Positions 1 to 6,430 of a stretch of 10,461 nt of DNA are shown here, piece by piece. The notes under the pieces were generated by a model. It saw nothing but the letters and a program-made list of their open reading frames with translations. It did not search any database and was not told the origin of the DNA. Source of the DNA: Paracoccaceae bacterium (GTDB lineage Bacteria; Pseudomonadota; Alphaproteobacteria; Rhodobacterales; Rhodobacteraceae); assembly GCA_003511785.1 (NCBI GenBank), contig DOIS01000367.1, forward strand, positions 1 to 10,461. The letters run 5' to 3'. Made by a program: the position numbers and the translations under genes. Each line of letters begins with the position of its first letter. Within the stretch, counting starts at the first letter, position 1.

Positions 1-873
1 TCCGCCGACAGCGAATTGCTGGTCGTGCCCCAGGAGGGCCACCTGCGTTTTGCCACCGAGCTTGGGATCATCGACCTGGCCCCGCAGGAGATCGCCATCA
101 TTCCGCGCGGGCTGGTCTATCGCGTCGAAGTTCTGGAAGGCCCGGCGCGCGGCTTTGTCTGCGAAAACTACGGCCAGAAATTCGAGCTGCCCGCCCGCGG
201 GCCTATCGGGGCCAATTGCCTGGCCAACCCGCGCGATTTCAAGGCGCCGGTGGCGGCGTTCGAAGATCGTGAAGTGCCCTCGCGCCTGACCATCAAGTGG
301 TGCGGCCAGTTCCACGAGACCGAGATCGCGCAAAGCCCGCTGGACGTGGTGGCCTGGCATGGCAATTACGCGCCCTACAAGTATGACCTGAGCACCTATT
401 GCCCCGTGGGCGCGATCCTGTTCGACCACCCGGACCCGTCGATCTTCACCGTGCTGACCGCGCCCTCGGGCATGCCGGGGACGGCCAATATCGACTTCGT
501 GCTGTTCCGCGAACGCTGGATGGTGGCCGAGGACACGTTCCGCCCGCCCTGGTATCACAAGAACATCATGTCCGAGCTGATGGGCAATATCTATGGCCAG
601 TATGACGCCAAGCCGCAGGGCTTCGTGCCCGGCGGCATGAGCCTGCACAACATGATGCTGCCGCACGGGCCGGACAAGACCGCATTCGAGGGCGCATCCA
701 ATGCCGATCTGAAACCCGAGAAGCTGGACAACACCATGTCCTTCATGTTCGAAACCCGCTTCCCGCAGCACCTCACCGGCTTCGCCGCGAAGGAGGCCCC
801 GTTGCAGGACGACTATATCGACTGCTGGGACAGCCTGGAGAAGAAATTCGACGGCACCCCGGGGAAAAAGTAG
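1..873 (+). CDS. hmgA: Homogentisate 1,2-dioxygenase, C-terminal two thirds (5' end outside window)
   Basis: This iron-dependent dioxygenase opens the ring of homogentisate to give 4-maleylacetoacetate, the central step of tyrosine/phenylalanine and hydroxyphenylacetate breakdown in the cytoplasm. The frame is open from base 1 and ends with TAG at 871-873, giving 290 residues against about 450 for the family, so roughly 160 N-terminal residues lie upstream. Family signatures are intact: GPIGANCLANPRDF; AWHGNYAPYKY, whose His (358-360) matches the catalytic His292 of the human enzyme; and the Fe(II) ligands His (556-558) and Glu (574-576) in RPPWYHKNIMSELMGN, plus His (664-666) in LPHGPD. These match human His335, Glu341 and His371. 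It is followed by fahA on the same strand after a 111-base gap that carries two hairpins. The identification is very secure. Its start and promoter cannot be judged here. Confidence 0.97.
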   Translation, partial: SADSELLVVPQEGHLRFATELGIIDLAPQEIAIIPRGLVYRVEVLEGPARGFVCENYGQKFELPARGPIGANCLANPRDFKAPVAAFEDREVPSRLTIKWCGQFHETEIAQSPLDVVAWHGNYAPYKYDLSTYCPVGAILFDHPDPSIFTVLTAPSGMPGTANIDFVLFRERWMVAEDTFRPPWYHKNIMSELMGNIYGQYDAKPQGFVPGGMSLHNMMLPHGPDKTAFEGASNADLKPEKLDNTMSFMFETRFPQHLTGFAAKEAPLQDDYIDCWDSLEKKFDGTPGKK

Positions 874-936
874 GGGGCTCTGCCCCCTCTGGCCTGCGGC
901 CATTCACCCCCGCGGTATTTGACAACGAGAAGAAGC
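872..936 (+). repeat. Double-hairpin intergenic element between hmgA and fahA
   Basis: Two perfect hairpins follow each other. The first is AGGGGGC (872-878), loop TCT, GCCCCCT (882-888), and it overlaps the hmgA stop codon. The second is TGGCC (890-894), loop TGC, GGCCA (898-902). Next come CCCCCGCGGTATTT and a purine-rich tail (GAGAAGAAGC). From memory, G5-C-TCT-G-C5 hairpins followed by a second hairpin, a CCC..GGTATTT block and an A/G-rich tail recur behind many genes in Rhodobacteraceae, so I read this as one copy of a dispersed element. There is no T-tract, so a classical intrinsic terminator is not supported. It may stabilise or process the operon mRNA. Confidence 0.6.
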
Positions 937-970
937 AGGGGATGCGGTGCGACACCCCTCCCCGTGCAGA

Positions 971-975
971 AAGGA
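971..975 (+). promoter_or_regulatory. Ribosome binding site of fahA, decides the GTG start
   Basis: AAGGA lies 9 bases before GTG at 985 but 18 bases before the in-frame ATG at 994. This favours the GTG as the initiator. Confidence 0.6.
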
Positions 976-984
976 CGAAACCCC

Positions 985-2241
985 GTGCCCCTGATGAAAA
1001 GCTGGGTAGACAGCGCCAATTCGCCCGACCACCCCTTCCCGCTCAACAATTTGCCCTATGGCGTGTTCTCGACCGAAGGCGGCGAGCCGCGCTGCGGCGT
1101 GGCCATCGGCGACATGATCCTCGACGTGACCGCGGCCGAGGCCGAGGGGCTGATCGCTCTGTCCGACGCGCCGCTCTTCGACGTGCCGCTCTGGAACGAG
1201 CTCATGGAGGAAGGCCCCGCCGTCTGGGCCGCCCTGCGCGAGCAACTGACCATGCTCCTGGCCGAAGGTGCCGAGGCGCGGCACAAGGTCGAACCGCTTC
1301 TGGTGCCGCAGGCCGACGCGCAGATGCACATGCCCTTCGCGGTCAGCGAGTTCACCGACTTTTACGCCGGCAAGCATCACGCGATGAACGTGGGCACCAT
1401 GTTCCGCGGCCCCGAGAACGCGCTGCCGCCCAACTGGCTGCACATCCCCATCGGCTATAACGGCCGCGCCTCGTCGGTGGTCGTGTCGGGCACCGATGTG
1501 CGGCGACCCTGGGGGCAACTCAAGGGTCCGAACGACAACAAACCCCGCTGGGCGCCCTGCGCGCGCTTCGATATCGAGCTGGAGATGGGCGCCATCGTGG
1601 GCACCCCCTCGGACGGGCCGATCACGGTGCAGGAGGCCGACGACCACATCTTCGGCTACGTGCTGCTCAACGACTGGTCGGCGCGCGACATCCAGGCCTG
1701 GGAATACCAGCCTCTGGGGCCGTTCCAGGCCAAGGCCACGGCGACTTCGATCAGCCCCTGGATCGTGACCAAGGCGGCGCTGGAGCCGTTTCGCTGCGAC
1801 ACGCCCGAGCGCGAGGTGGAGCTTCTGGATCACCTCAAGGATCGCGGGCCGATGCTCTACGATATCGACCTGTCGGTGACGATGGCCCCGGAGGGGAAGG
1901 AGGCCAGCACCATCGCGCGCACGAACTACAAGGAGATGTATTACTCCTCGGCCCAGCAACTGGCGCACCATGCCACGGCCGGCAGTCCGATGAACGTGGG
2001 CGACCTGCTGGGCTCGGGCACGATCTCGGGGCCCGAGAAGCACGAGCGCGGCTCGCTGCTGGAACTCAGCTGGGGCGGCAAGGAGCCGATCACGCTCGAG
2101 ACCGGCGAGACCCGCAGTTTCATCGAGGACGGCGATACGCTGACGCTCAAGGGCGCGGCGAAGGGCGATGGATACACCATCGGGTTCGGAGACTGCGTGG
2201 GCAAGGTTTTGCCCGCGCTGGACGATCCGTTCGCGCGCTGA
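985..2241 (+). CDS. fahA: Fumarylacetoacetase
   Basis: This enzyme hydrolyses 4-fumarylacetoacetate to fumarate and acetoacetate, the last step of the homogentisate pathway. From the GTG at 985 the protein has 418 residues, matching the usual 415-420. The frame stays open upstream to 919, but the SD at 971-975 and the family-like N-terminus (MPLMKSWVDSAN) favour 985. ATG 994 is the alternative start. The N-terminal SH3-like domain (about 1-115) leads into the catalytic FAH domain. That domain carries the Asp125-Phe-Tyr127...His132 motif (mouse Asp126, Tyr128 and catalytic His133), Glu198 and Glu200 in DIELEM, and Asp230 in NDWSARD, which are the divalent metal ligands. RASSVVVSGT is also conserved. 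It follows hmgA in the same transcription direction. No defect was seen. Confidence 0.97.
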   Translation: MPLMKSWVDSANSPDHPFPLNNLPYGVFSTEGGEPRCGVAIGDMILDVTAAEAEGLIALSDAPLFDVPLWNELMEEGPAVWAALREQLTMLLAEGAEARHKVEPLLVPQADAQMHMPFAVSEFTDFYAGKHHAMNVGTMFRGPENALPPNWLHIPIGYNGRASSVVVSGTDVRRPWGQLKGPNDNKPRWAPCARFDIELEMGAIVGTPSDGPITVQEADDHIFGYVLLNDWSARDIQAWEYQPLGPFQAKATATSISPWIVTKAALEPFRCDTPEREVELLDHLKDRGPMLYDIDLSVTMAPEGKEASTIARTNYKEMYYSSAQQLAHHATAGSPMNVGDLLGSGTISGPEKHERGSLLELSWGGKEPITLETGETRSFIEDGDTLTLKGAAKGDGYTIGFGDCVGKVLPALDDPFAR

Positions 2242-2269
2242 CCCCGCGCCAACCGCAACACATCCGTAG

Positions 2270-2288
2270 GGTGGGTTTTCAACCCACC
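2270..2288 (+). repeat. Perfect 8-bp hairpin in the fahA-MBL gap
   Basis: GGTGGGTT (2270-2277), loop TTC, AACCCACC (2281-2288) form an uninterrupted stem inside the 69-base gap, framed by CCGTA and GCATCG. Hairpins of the form TAGGGTGGGTTTTCAACCCA are, from memory, common dispersed intergenic repeats in proteobacteria. It ends 8 bases before the SD of the next gene. No T-run follows, so it is more likely an mRNA-structure or REP-like element than a terminator. Confidence 0.65.
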
Positions 2289-2310
2289 GCATCGAGAGAA
2301 GGACAAGACC

Positions 2311-3261
2311 ATGGCAAAGGCATTCGCTTCGCAAGGCGACATGACCGAGAAGAAGATCAGCTTTACCGAAGTGGGCGAAGGGCTTTACGCCTTCACCGCC
2401 GAGGGGGACCCCAATTCGGGCGTGATCATCGGCGACGAAAGCGTGATGATCGTCGAGGCGCAGGCCACCCCGCGCCTTGCCAACAAGGTGATCGAGTGCG
2501 TGCGCTCGGTGACCGACAAGCCGATCACACATGTGGCGCTGACCCATTACCACGCCGTCCGCGTGCTGGGCGCATCCGCCTTCGGCGCGCAGCAGATCAT
2601 CATGTCTGACATGGCGCGGGCGATGGTCGTGGAACGCGGGCAGGAGGACTGGGACAGCGAGTTCCAGCGTTTCCCCCGCCTCTTCGAAGGGCATGAGAGC
2701 ATCCCGGGCCTGACCTGGCCCACCACCACCTTCAGCGACACGATGACCGTTTATCTCGGCAACCGCCGCGTCGATCTGATGCACCTGGGCCGGGCCCATA
2801 CGGCGGGCGACATCGTGATTCACGTGCCCGATCAGAACGTGATGTTCACCGGCGACATCGTGGAATACCACTCGGCCTGCTATTGCGGCGACGGGCATTT
2901 CTCCGACTGGGGCGACACGCTGGACGAGATCAAGGCCTTCGACGTGGACGCCATCGCGCCCGGCCGGGGCGACGCGCTGGTGGGCCGCGAGATGGTCAAC
3001 GCGGCCATCGAGAACACCCGCGATTTCGTCGAGAGCACCTATCGCCCGGCGGCCAGGGTCGCGGCCCGCAACGGCACGCTCAAGGAAGCCTGGGACGCCG
3101 TGCGTGCGGAATGCGACCCGAAATTCGCCGATTACGCGATCTACGAGCATTGCCTTCCGTTCAACGTGGCCCGCGCCTTCGACGAGGCGCGCGGCATCGA
3201 CACCCCCCGCATCTGGACCGCCGAGCGCGATGTCGAGATGTGGGAGGCCCTGCAGGGCTGA
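2311..3261 (+). CDS. MBL-fold metallo-hydrolase-like protein with incomplete second metal site
   Basis: This is a 316-residue cytoplasmic protein of the metallo-beta-lactamase fold; its reaction is unknown. ATG 2311 has AGAAGGA 7 bases upstream. The signature motif normally reading HxHxDH reads His79-Tyr-His81-Ala-Val83-Arg84, so Asp and His are replaced by Val and Arg. Motif 3 His163 (RAHTAGD) and motif 4 Asp182 (FTGD) are present. The usual PGHG histidine is Arg219 (PGRG). The metal-1 ligands therefore survive while Asp120, His121 and His263 equivalents of the metal-2 site are lost. A Cys190-Tyr-Cys192 pair is also visible. The C-terminal about 95 residues are helical-looking, as in other larger MBL proteins. 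It sits between fahA and a ring hydroxylase, which suggests a role on the same substrates. A glyoxalase-II-like or lactonase-like hydrolase is possible but unproven. Confidence 0.85.
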   Translation: MAKAFASQGDMTEKKISFTEVGEGLYAFTAEGDPNSGVIIGDESVMIVEAQATPRLANKVIECVRSVTDKPITHVALTHYHAVRVLGASAFGAQQIIMSDMARAMVVERGQEDWDSEFQRFPRLFEGHESIPGLTWPTTTFSDTMTVYLGNRRVDLMHLGRAHTAGDIVIHVPDQNVMFTGDIVEYHSACYCGDGHFSDWGDTLDEIKAFDVDAIAPGRGDALVGREMVNAAIENTRDFVESTYRPAARVAARNGTLKEAWDAVRAECDPKFADYAIYEHCLPFNVARAFDEARGIDTPRIWTAERDVEMWEALQG

Positions 3262-3331
3262 CGAGACCAACGGGGGCGCGGCCCGTCTCGCGCTCCCGCC
3301 CATACCGCGATCCCGACATGTTCCCGAGGGG

Positions 3332-3337
3332 GGAGGA
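3332..3337 (+). promoter_or_regulatory. Ribosome binding site of the FAD hydroxylase, decides its start
   Basis: GGAGGA lies 6 bases before ATG 3344. The frame continues open upstream to 3104 inside the preceding gene, and this SD argues for 3344 as the true start. Confidence 0.7.
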
Positions 3338-3343
3338 CACCGC

Positions 3344-4954
3344 ATGAACAAGATTTTCGAAGTGCCGCTTTACGCCTATGAGCGAAGCCCCGACCAGGAC
3401 GCGCCCAGCCCGGTGCGCCACAAGGTGGTCGTGATCGGCGCCGGTCCGGTGGGCCTGGCCGCCGCCATCGACCTGGCGCAACAGGGGGTCGAGGTCGTCG
3501 TGCTGGACGACAATGACAAGGTCAGCTTCGGTAGCCGCGCGGTCTGCTATGCCAAGCGCCCGCTGGAGATCCTCGACCGGCTGGGCTGCGGTGAGCCGAT
3601 GGTCGAGAAGGGTGTGAAATGGAACCTGGGCAAGGTCTTCTTCGACGACCGCAAGGTTTTCGAGTTCGACCTTCTGCCGGAGGAGGGCCACGCGCGGCCC
3701 GCCTTCATCAATCTTCAGCAATACTATTTTGAGGAATACCTGGTTCAGCGTGTGCGCGAGATGCAGGACGCAGGCGCGCCCATCGAGATCCGCGGCCGCA
3801 ACAAGGTCAGCGCCATCGGCACCCACGACACGCATGTGGCACTCGAGATCGACACGCCCGAAGGCTCCTACAACATCGAGGCCGACTGGCTGATCGCCTG
3901 CGACGGCGCCGGAAGCCCGGCGCGGTCCATGCTGGGCCTGGATTTCCAGGGCCGGGTGTTTGAGGACAATTTCCTGATCGCCGACGTGGTCATGGAAGCG
4001 GATTTCCCCACCGAGCGCTGGTTCTGGTTCGACCCGCCCTTCAACAAGGGGCAATCCGCGCTTCTTCACAAGCAGCCGGACAATGTCTGGCGCATCGACC
4101 TGCAACTGGGCTGGGACATCGACAAGGAGAAGGAAAAGCGCCCCGAGAACGTCATCCCGCGCCTCAAGCAGATGCTGGGGGACGACGTGGAGTTCGAGCT
4201 GGAATGGGTCTCGATCTACACGTTCCAGTGCCGCCGGATGGAGAGCTTCCGACATGGCCGGGTGCTGTTCGCAGGCGATGCGGCGCACCAGGTCAGCCCG
4301 TTCGGGGCGCGCGGCGCCAATTCCGGCCTGCAAGACACCGACAACCTGGGCTGGAAGCTGAAACTGGTGATCGACGGCAAGGCCCCCGAGACCCTGCTGG
4401 ACAGCTATGACGTCGAGCGCATCCATGGCGCGGACGAGAACATCCTGAACTCGACCCGCTCGACCGATTTCATCACGCCGAAATCCGACATGTCGCGCAT
4501 CCTGCGCGATGCGGTGCTGGACCTGGCCGAAGTCCATGAATTCGCCCGGCCGCTGGTCAATTCGGGCCGGCTGAGCGTGCCCTGCACCTATGACGGCTCG
4601 CCGCTCAACTCGGCCGACGCGATGGGCGGGCCCGCGCGCACGCGGCCCGGCTCGCCTTGCCCCGACGCGCCGCTGGGCGACGGGTTCCTGCTGGAGAAGC
4701 TGGGCGGCAAGTTCATCCTGCTGACCATCGACGCCGAGGCGCCCGACCTGATCGAGGAGGACGGGATCGAGGTCGAACGCCTGGCCCTGTCGATCAAGGA
4801 CGACCCGACCATGGCGCTGAAGGCGCGGTACCTCGGCGACTGCGAGTCGGGCGTCTACCTGATCCGACCCGACCAGCACGTGGCCGCGCGGCGGCCCAGC
4901 TATGATGAAAACCTGTTCCGGCACGCGATCCGCCGGGCCACCGGCAAGGAGTAA
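3344..4954 (+). CDS. FAD-dependent aromatic-ring monooxygenase (class A, MhpA/PheA-like; possibly MhaA-like)
   Basis: This 536-residue flavoprotein is predicted to hydroxylate a phenolic substrate using NAD(P)H and O2. It has the three class A fingerprints. The Rossmann GxGxxG is at residues 32-37 (VVIGAGPVGLAAA), with the acidic end VVLDD. The DG motif is Asp187-Gly188 (IACDGAGSPARS). The GD motif is Gly311-Asp312 (LFAGDAAHQVSPFGARG). The C-terminal about 130 residues resemble the thioredoxin-like domain of the PheA/TfdB group, ending in YLIRPDQHVAAR. It is closest in feel to 3-(3-hydroxyphenyl)propionate hydroxylases. In this setting, with a tiny partner gene 4 bases downstream and the homogentisate genes around it, a two-component 3-hydroxyphenylacetate 6-hydroxylase (MhaA) that makes homogentisate is my preferred inference. 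The substrate is not readable from sequence. Confidence 0.9.
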   Translation: MNKIFEVPLYAYERSPDQDAPSPVRHKVVVIGAGPVGLAAAIDLAQQGVEVVVLDDNDKVSFGSRAVCYAKRPLEILDRLGCGEPMVEKGVKWNLGKVFFDDRKVFEFDLLPEEGHARPAFINLQQYYFEEYLVQRVREMQDAGAPIEIRGRNKVSAIGTHDTHVALEIDTPEGSYNIEADWLIACDGAGSPARSMLGLDFQGRVFEDNFLIADVVMEADFPTERWFWFDPPFNKGQSALLHKQPDNVWRIDLQLGWDIDKEKEKRPENVIPRLKQMLGDDVEFELEWVSIYTFQCRRMESFRHGRVLFAGDAAHQVSPFGARGANSGLQDTDNLGWKLKLVIDGKAPETLLDSYDVERIHGADENILNSTRSTDFITPKSDMSRILRDAVLDLAEVHEFARPLVNSGRLSVPCTYDGSPLNSADAMGGPARTRPGSPCPDAPLGDGFLLEKLGGKFILLTIDAEAPDLIEEDGIEVERLALSIKDDPTMALKARYLGDCESGVYLIRPDQHVAARRPSYDENLFRHAIRRATGKE

Positions 4955-4958
4955 CCCC

Positions 4959-5159
4959 ATGGCCGATCTGATCCTGACCCCCAATCTCGACCGCGCGGAC
5001 GACGTCTACGCCGATCTGCTGGCCGCGCATGAGGGCCTCGACAAGAAAGAGAGCGACGCGTTCAACGCCCGTCTCCTGCTGATCCTGGCCAACCATATCG
5101 GCGACCGCGACGTACTGCGCCAGGCGCTCGCCGCCGCCACGCTCAAACAGGAGGATTGA
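4959..5159 (+). CDS. Small DUF2783-family protein, possible coupling subunit of the hydroxylase
   Basis: This is a 66-residue, mostly helical, soluble protein with no signal peptide or membrane segment. ATG 4959 has AAGGAG 7 bases upstream, embedded in the end of the hydroxylase gene, and lies 4 bases after its stop, so the two are probably co-translated. The pattern LTPNLDRADDVYADLLAAHE, a short acidic/basic turn, then NARLLLILANHIGD matches my memory of DUF2783, a family of about 60-70 residues often found beside FAD-dependent oxidoreductases. MhaB, the small coupling protein reported for 3-hydroxyphenylacetate hydroxylase of Pseudomonas putida, is of similar size and gene position, so a matching role is plausible. 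No catalytic residues are evident. The gene call is strong and the function is inference. Confidence 0.88.
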   Translation: MADLILTPNLDRADDVYADLLAAHEGLDKKESDAFNARLLLILANHIGDRDVLRQALAAATLKQED

Positions 5160-5162
5160 GCC

Positions 5163-5705
5163 ATGAAGATCGAGAAAATCCACCATGTCGCCTATCGCTG
5201 CAAGGACGCGAAGGAGACGGTCGAGTGGTACAACAAGATGCTCAAGATGGACTTCATCCTGGCCATCGCCGAGGATCACGTCCCCTCGACCCACGAGCCC
5301 GACCCCTACATGCACATCTTCATGGATGCGGGTGACGGCAACGTGCTGGCCTTCTTCGAGTTGCCGACCAAGCCCGAGATGGGCCGCGACCCGAACACGC
5401 CGGAATGGGTGCAGCACATCGCCTTCAAGGTGAAGGACCGCGATGCGCTGATCGAATTCAAGGACCATCTCGAGGCGAACGGGGTGGACGTTCTGGGCGT
5501 GACCGACCATTCCATTTTCCATTCGATCTATTTCTTCGACCCGAACGGGCACCGCGTGGAACTGGCGTGCCCGGACCCGGAAGAAGAGGCCATGCTGTCC
5601 AAGCTTGACGCGGTCAAATGGGACATGCTCGAAGAATGGTCGCGCACCAAGAAGGCGCCGAAACACGCCGAATGGATGCACGCCAAGGAACTCAAGGACG
5701 TCTGA
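5163..5705 (+). CDS. VOC-family (glyoxalase/extradiol dioxygenase fold) metalloprotein
   Basis: This is a 180-residue protein with two beta-alpha-beta-beta-beta modules. It starts at ATG 5163, 3 bases after the previous stop, with AGGAGGA 7 bases upstream. Candidate metal ligands are His8 (KIHHVAYRC), Glu66 (LAFFELP), His85 (WVQHIAFKV) and Glu133 (GHRVELAC). This full 2-His/2-Glu set has spacings (58, 19, 48) close to E. coli glyoxalase I (His5, Glu56, His74, Glu122). A 2-His/1-Glu extradiol-type centre is the alternative. It is half the length of 4-hydroxyphenylpyruvate dioxygenase and is not that enzyme. The extra C-terminal tail (about 140-180) is charged and helical. Its place between the hydroxylase pair and maiA suggests it acts on a ring-hydroxylation or ring-cleavage product. 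The reaction is unknown. Confidence 0.9.
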   Translation: MKIEKIHHVAYRCKDAKETVEWYNKMLKMDFILAIAEDHVPSTHEPDPYMHIFMDAGDGNVLAFFELPTKPEMGRDPNTPEWVQHIAFKVKDRDALIEFKDHLEANGVDVLGVTDHSIFHSIYFFDPNGHRVELACPDPEEEAMLSKLDAVKWDMLEEWSRTKKAPKHAEWMHAKELKDV

Positions 5706-5725
5706 GCGACCGGCACAAGACAGGG

Positions 5726-5746
5726 CAGCCGGCTCGGCGCCGGCTG
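5726..5746 (+). other. Stem-loop between the VOC gene and maiA
   Basis: CAGCCGGC (5726-5733), a 5-base loop, and GCCGGCTG (5739-5746) form a perfect 8-bp stem 20 bases after the VOC stop and 20 bases before the maiA start. TTCG follows rather than a T-run, so termination is doubtful. An mRNA processing or stability element that lowers maiA expression is possible. Confidence 0.5.
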
Positions 5747-5766
5747 TTCGCATGCGGGAGGGGTGA

Positions 5767-6403
5767 GTGAGCGAAACGGTTCTTTATGACTACTGGCGGT
5801 CCTCCGCGAGCTATCGGCTGCGGATCGCGCTGAACCTGGCCGGGATCGACTATCGCACGGTGCCGGTCGATCTGGTCAAGCGGGAGCACAAGGCGCCTGA
5901 CAACCTGGCGCGCAACCCCCAGGGGCCGGTGCCGGTGCTGGAGATCGACGGGGTGCGCCTGACCCAATCCCTGGCCATTCTCGACTATCTCGACCGCACG
6001 CGCGGTCTGGGCCTTCTGCCCGAGGACCCGGTCGAACGTGCCCGACAGCAGGCCCTGGCCCATGCGATCGCGGTGGACATCCACCCGGTCTGCAACCTAC
6101 AGGTCGTCGCCTATGCCGCCGAGATCGCCCCCCGGCGAGGGGGTGCGCGAGGCTTGGATGGCGCGGTTCATCCGCCCCGGGCTGCTGGCATTCGAAGAGA
6201 TGCTGGGCGCATGGAAGCAGACGCCCTATTGCTGCGGAGACGCCGCCGGTCTGGCCGACATCTGCCTGATGCCGCAGGTCTACAATGCCCGCCGGTGGGG
6301 GGTCGAGATCGACGACATGCCCAGGCTGCTCGACGTGGCCGAGGCCTGCGCTTCCCACCCCGCCTTTGCAGACGCCCATCCCGACCGGGTCAAGCCAGCC
6401 TGA
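5767..6403 (+). pseudogene. maiA: Maleylacetoacetate isomerase (zeta-class GST) with a +1 frameshift in a C6 run
   Basis: MaiA isomerises maleylacetoacetate to fumarylacetoacetate with glutathione, linking HmgA and FahA. The gene starts at GTG 5767 with GGAGG at 5757-5761. The first 121 codons read correctly: SSASYRLRIALN is the glutathione-site region, with Ala14 where many family members have Cys, and NPQGPVPVLEIDG and LTQSLAILDYLD follow. At the C6 run (6128-6133) homology jumps one frame to GEGVREAWMARF...YCCGDAAGLADICLMPQVYNARR...VKPA, stopping at 6401-6403. Removing one C restores EIAPGEGVREAWM and a 211-residue protein, the normal length. As written, frame 1 instead runs to 6450 with an Arg-rich nonsense tail. 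It could be a sequencing error, a true mutation, or +1 slippage at CCC-C. The identity of the gene is secure. Confidence 0.9.
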
Positions 6404-6430
6404 TGACAGGGCCGAGGTCGCCGCGCCGGT

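Noticed and set aside
872..902. Rho-independent terminator after hmgA
   Set aside because: The hairpins are strong but no T-run follows, and fahA continues the pathway in the same direction.
904..3351. 815-codon open frame on the - strand across fahA and the MBL gene
   Set aside because: It is antisense to two well-identified genes, and its His/Arg/Gly/Asp-rich composition is what codon bias in GC-rich DNA produces on the opposite strand. No domain was recognised.
3161..4984. 607-codon open frame on the - strand across the FAD hydroxylase
   Set aside because: It is the mirror of a gene with clear FAD motifs and good SD and start signals; no domain was recognised in the antisense product.
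5163..5705. 4-hydroxyphenylpyruvate dioxygenase (hpd), expected near hmgA
   Set aside because: The protein has 180 residues against about 350-380 for HPPD and contains only one pair of VOC modules.
4794..5753. 319-codon open frame on the - strand over the DUF2783 and VOC genes
   Set aside because: It is antisense to two confidently called genes with tight spacing and SDs, and has low-complexity Arg/Gly/Val content.
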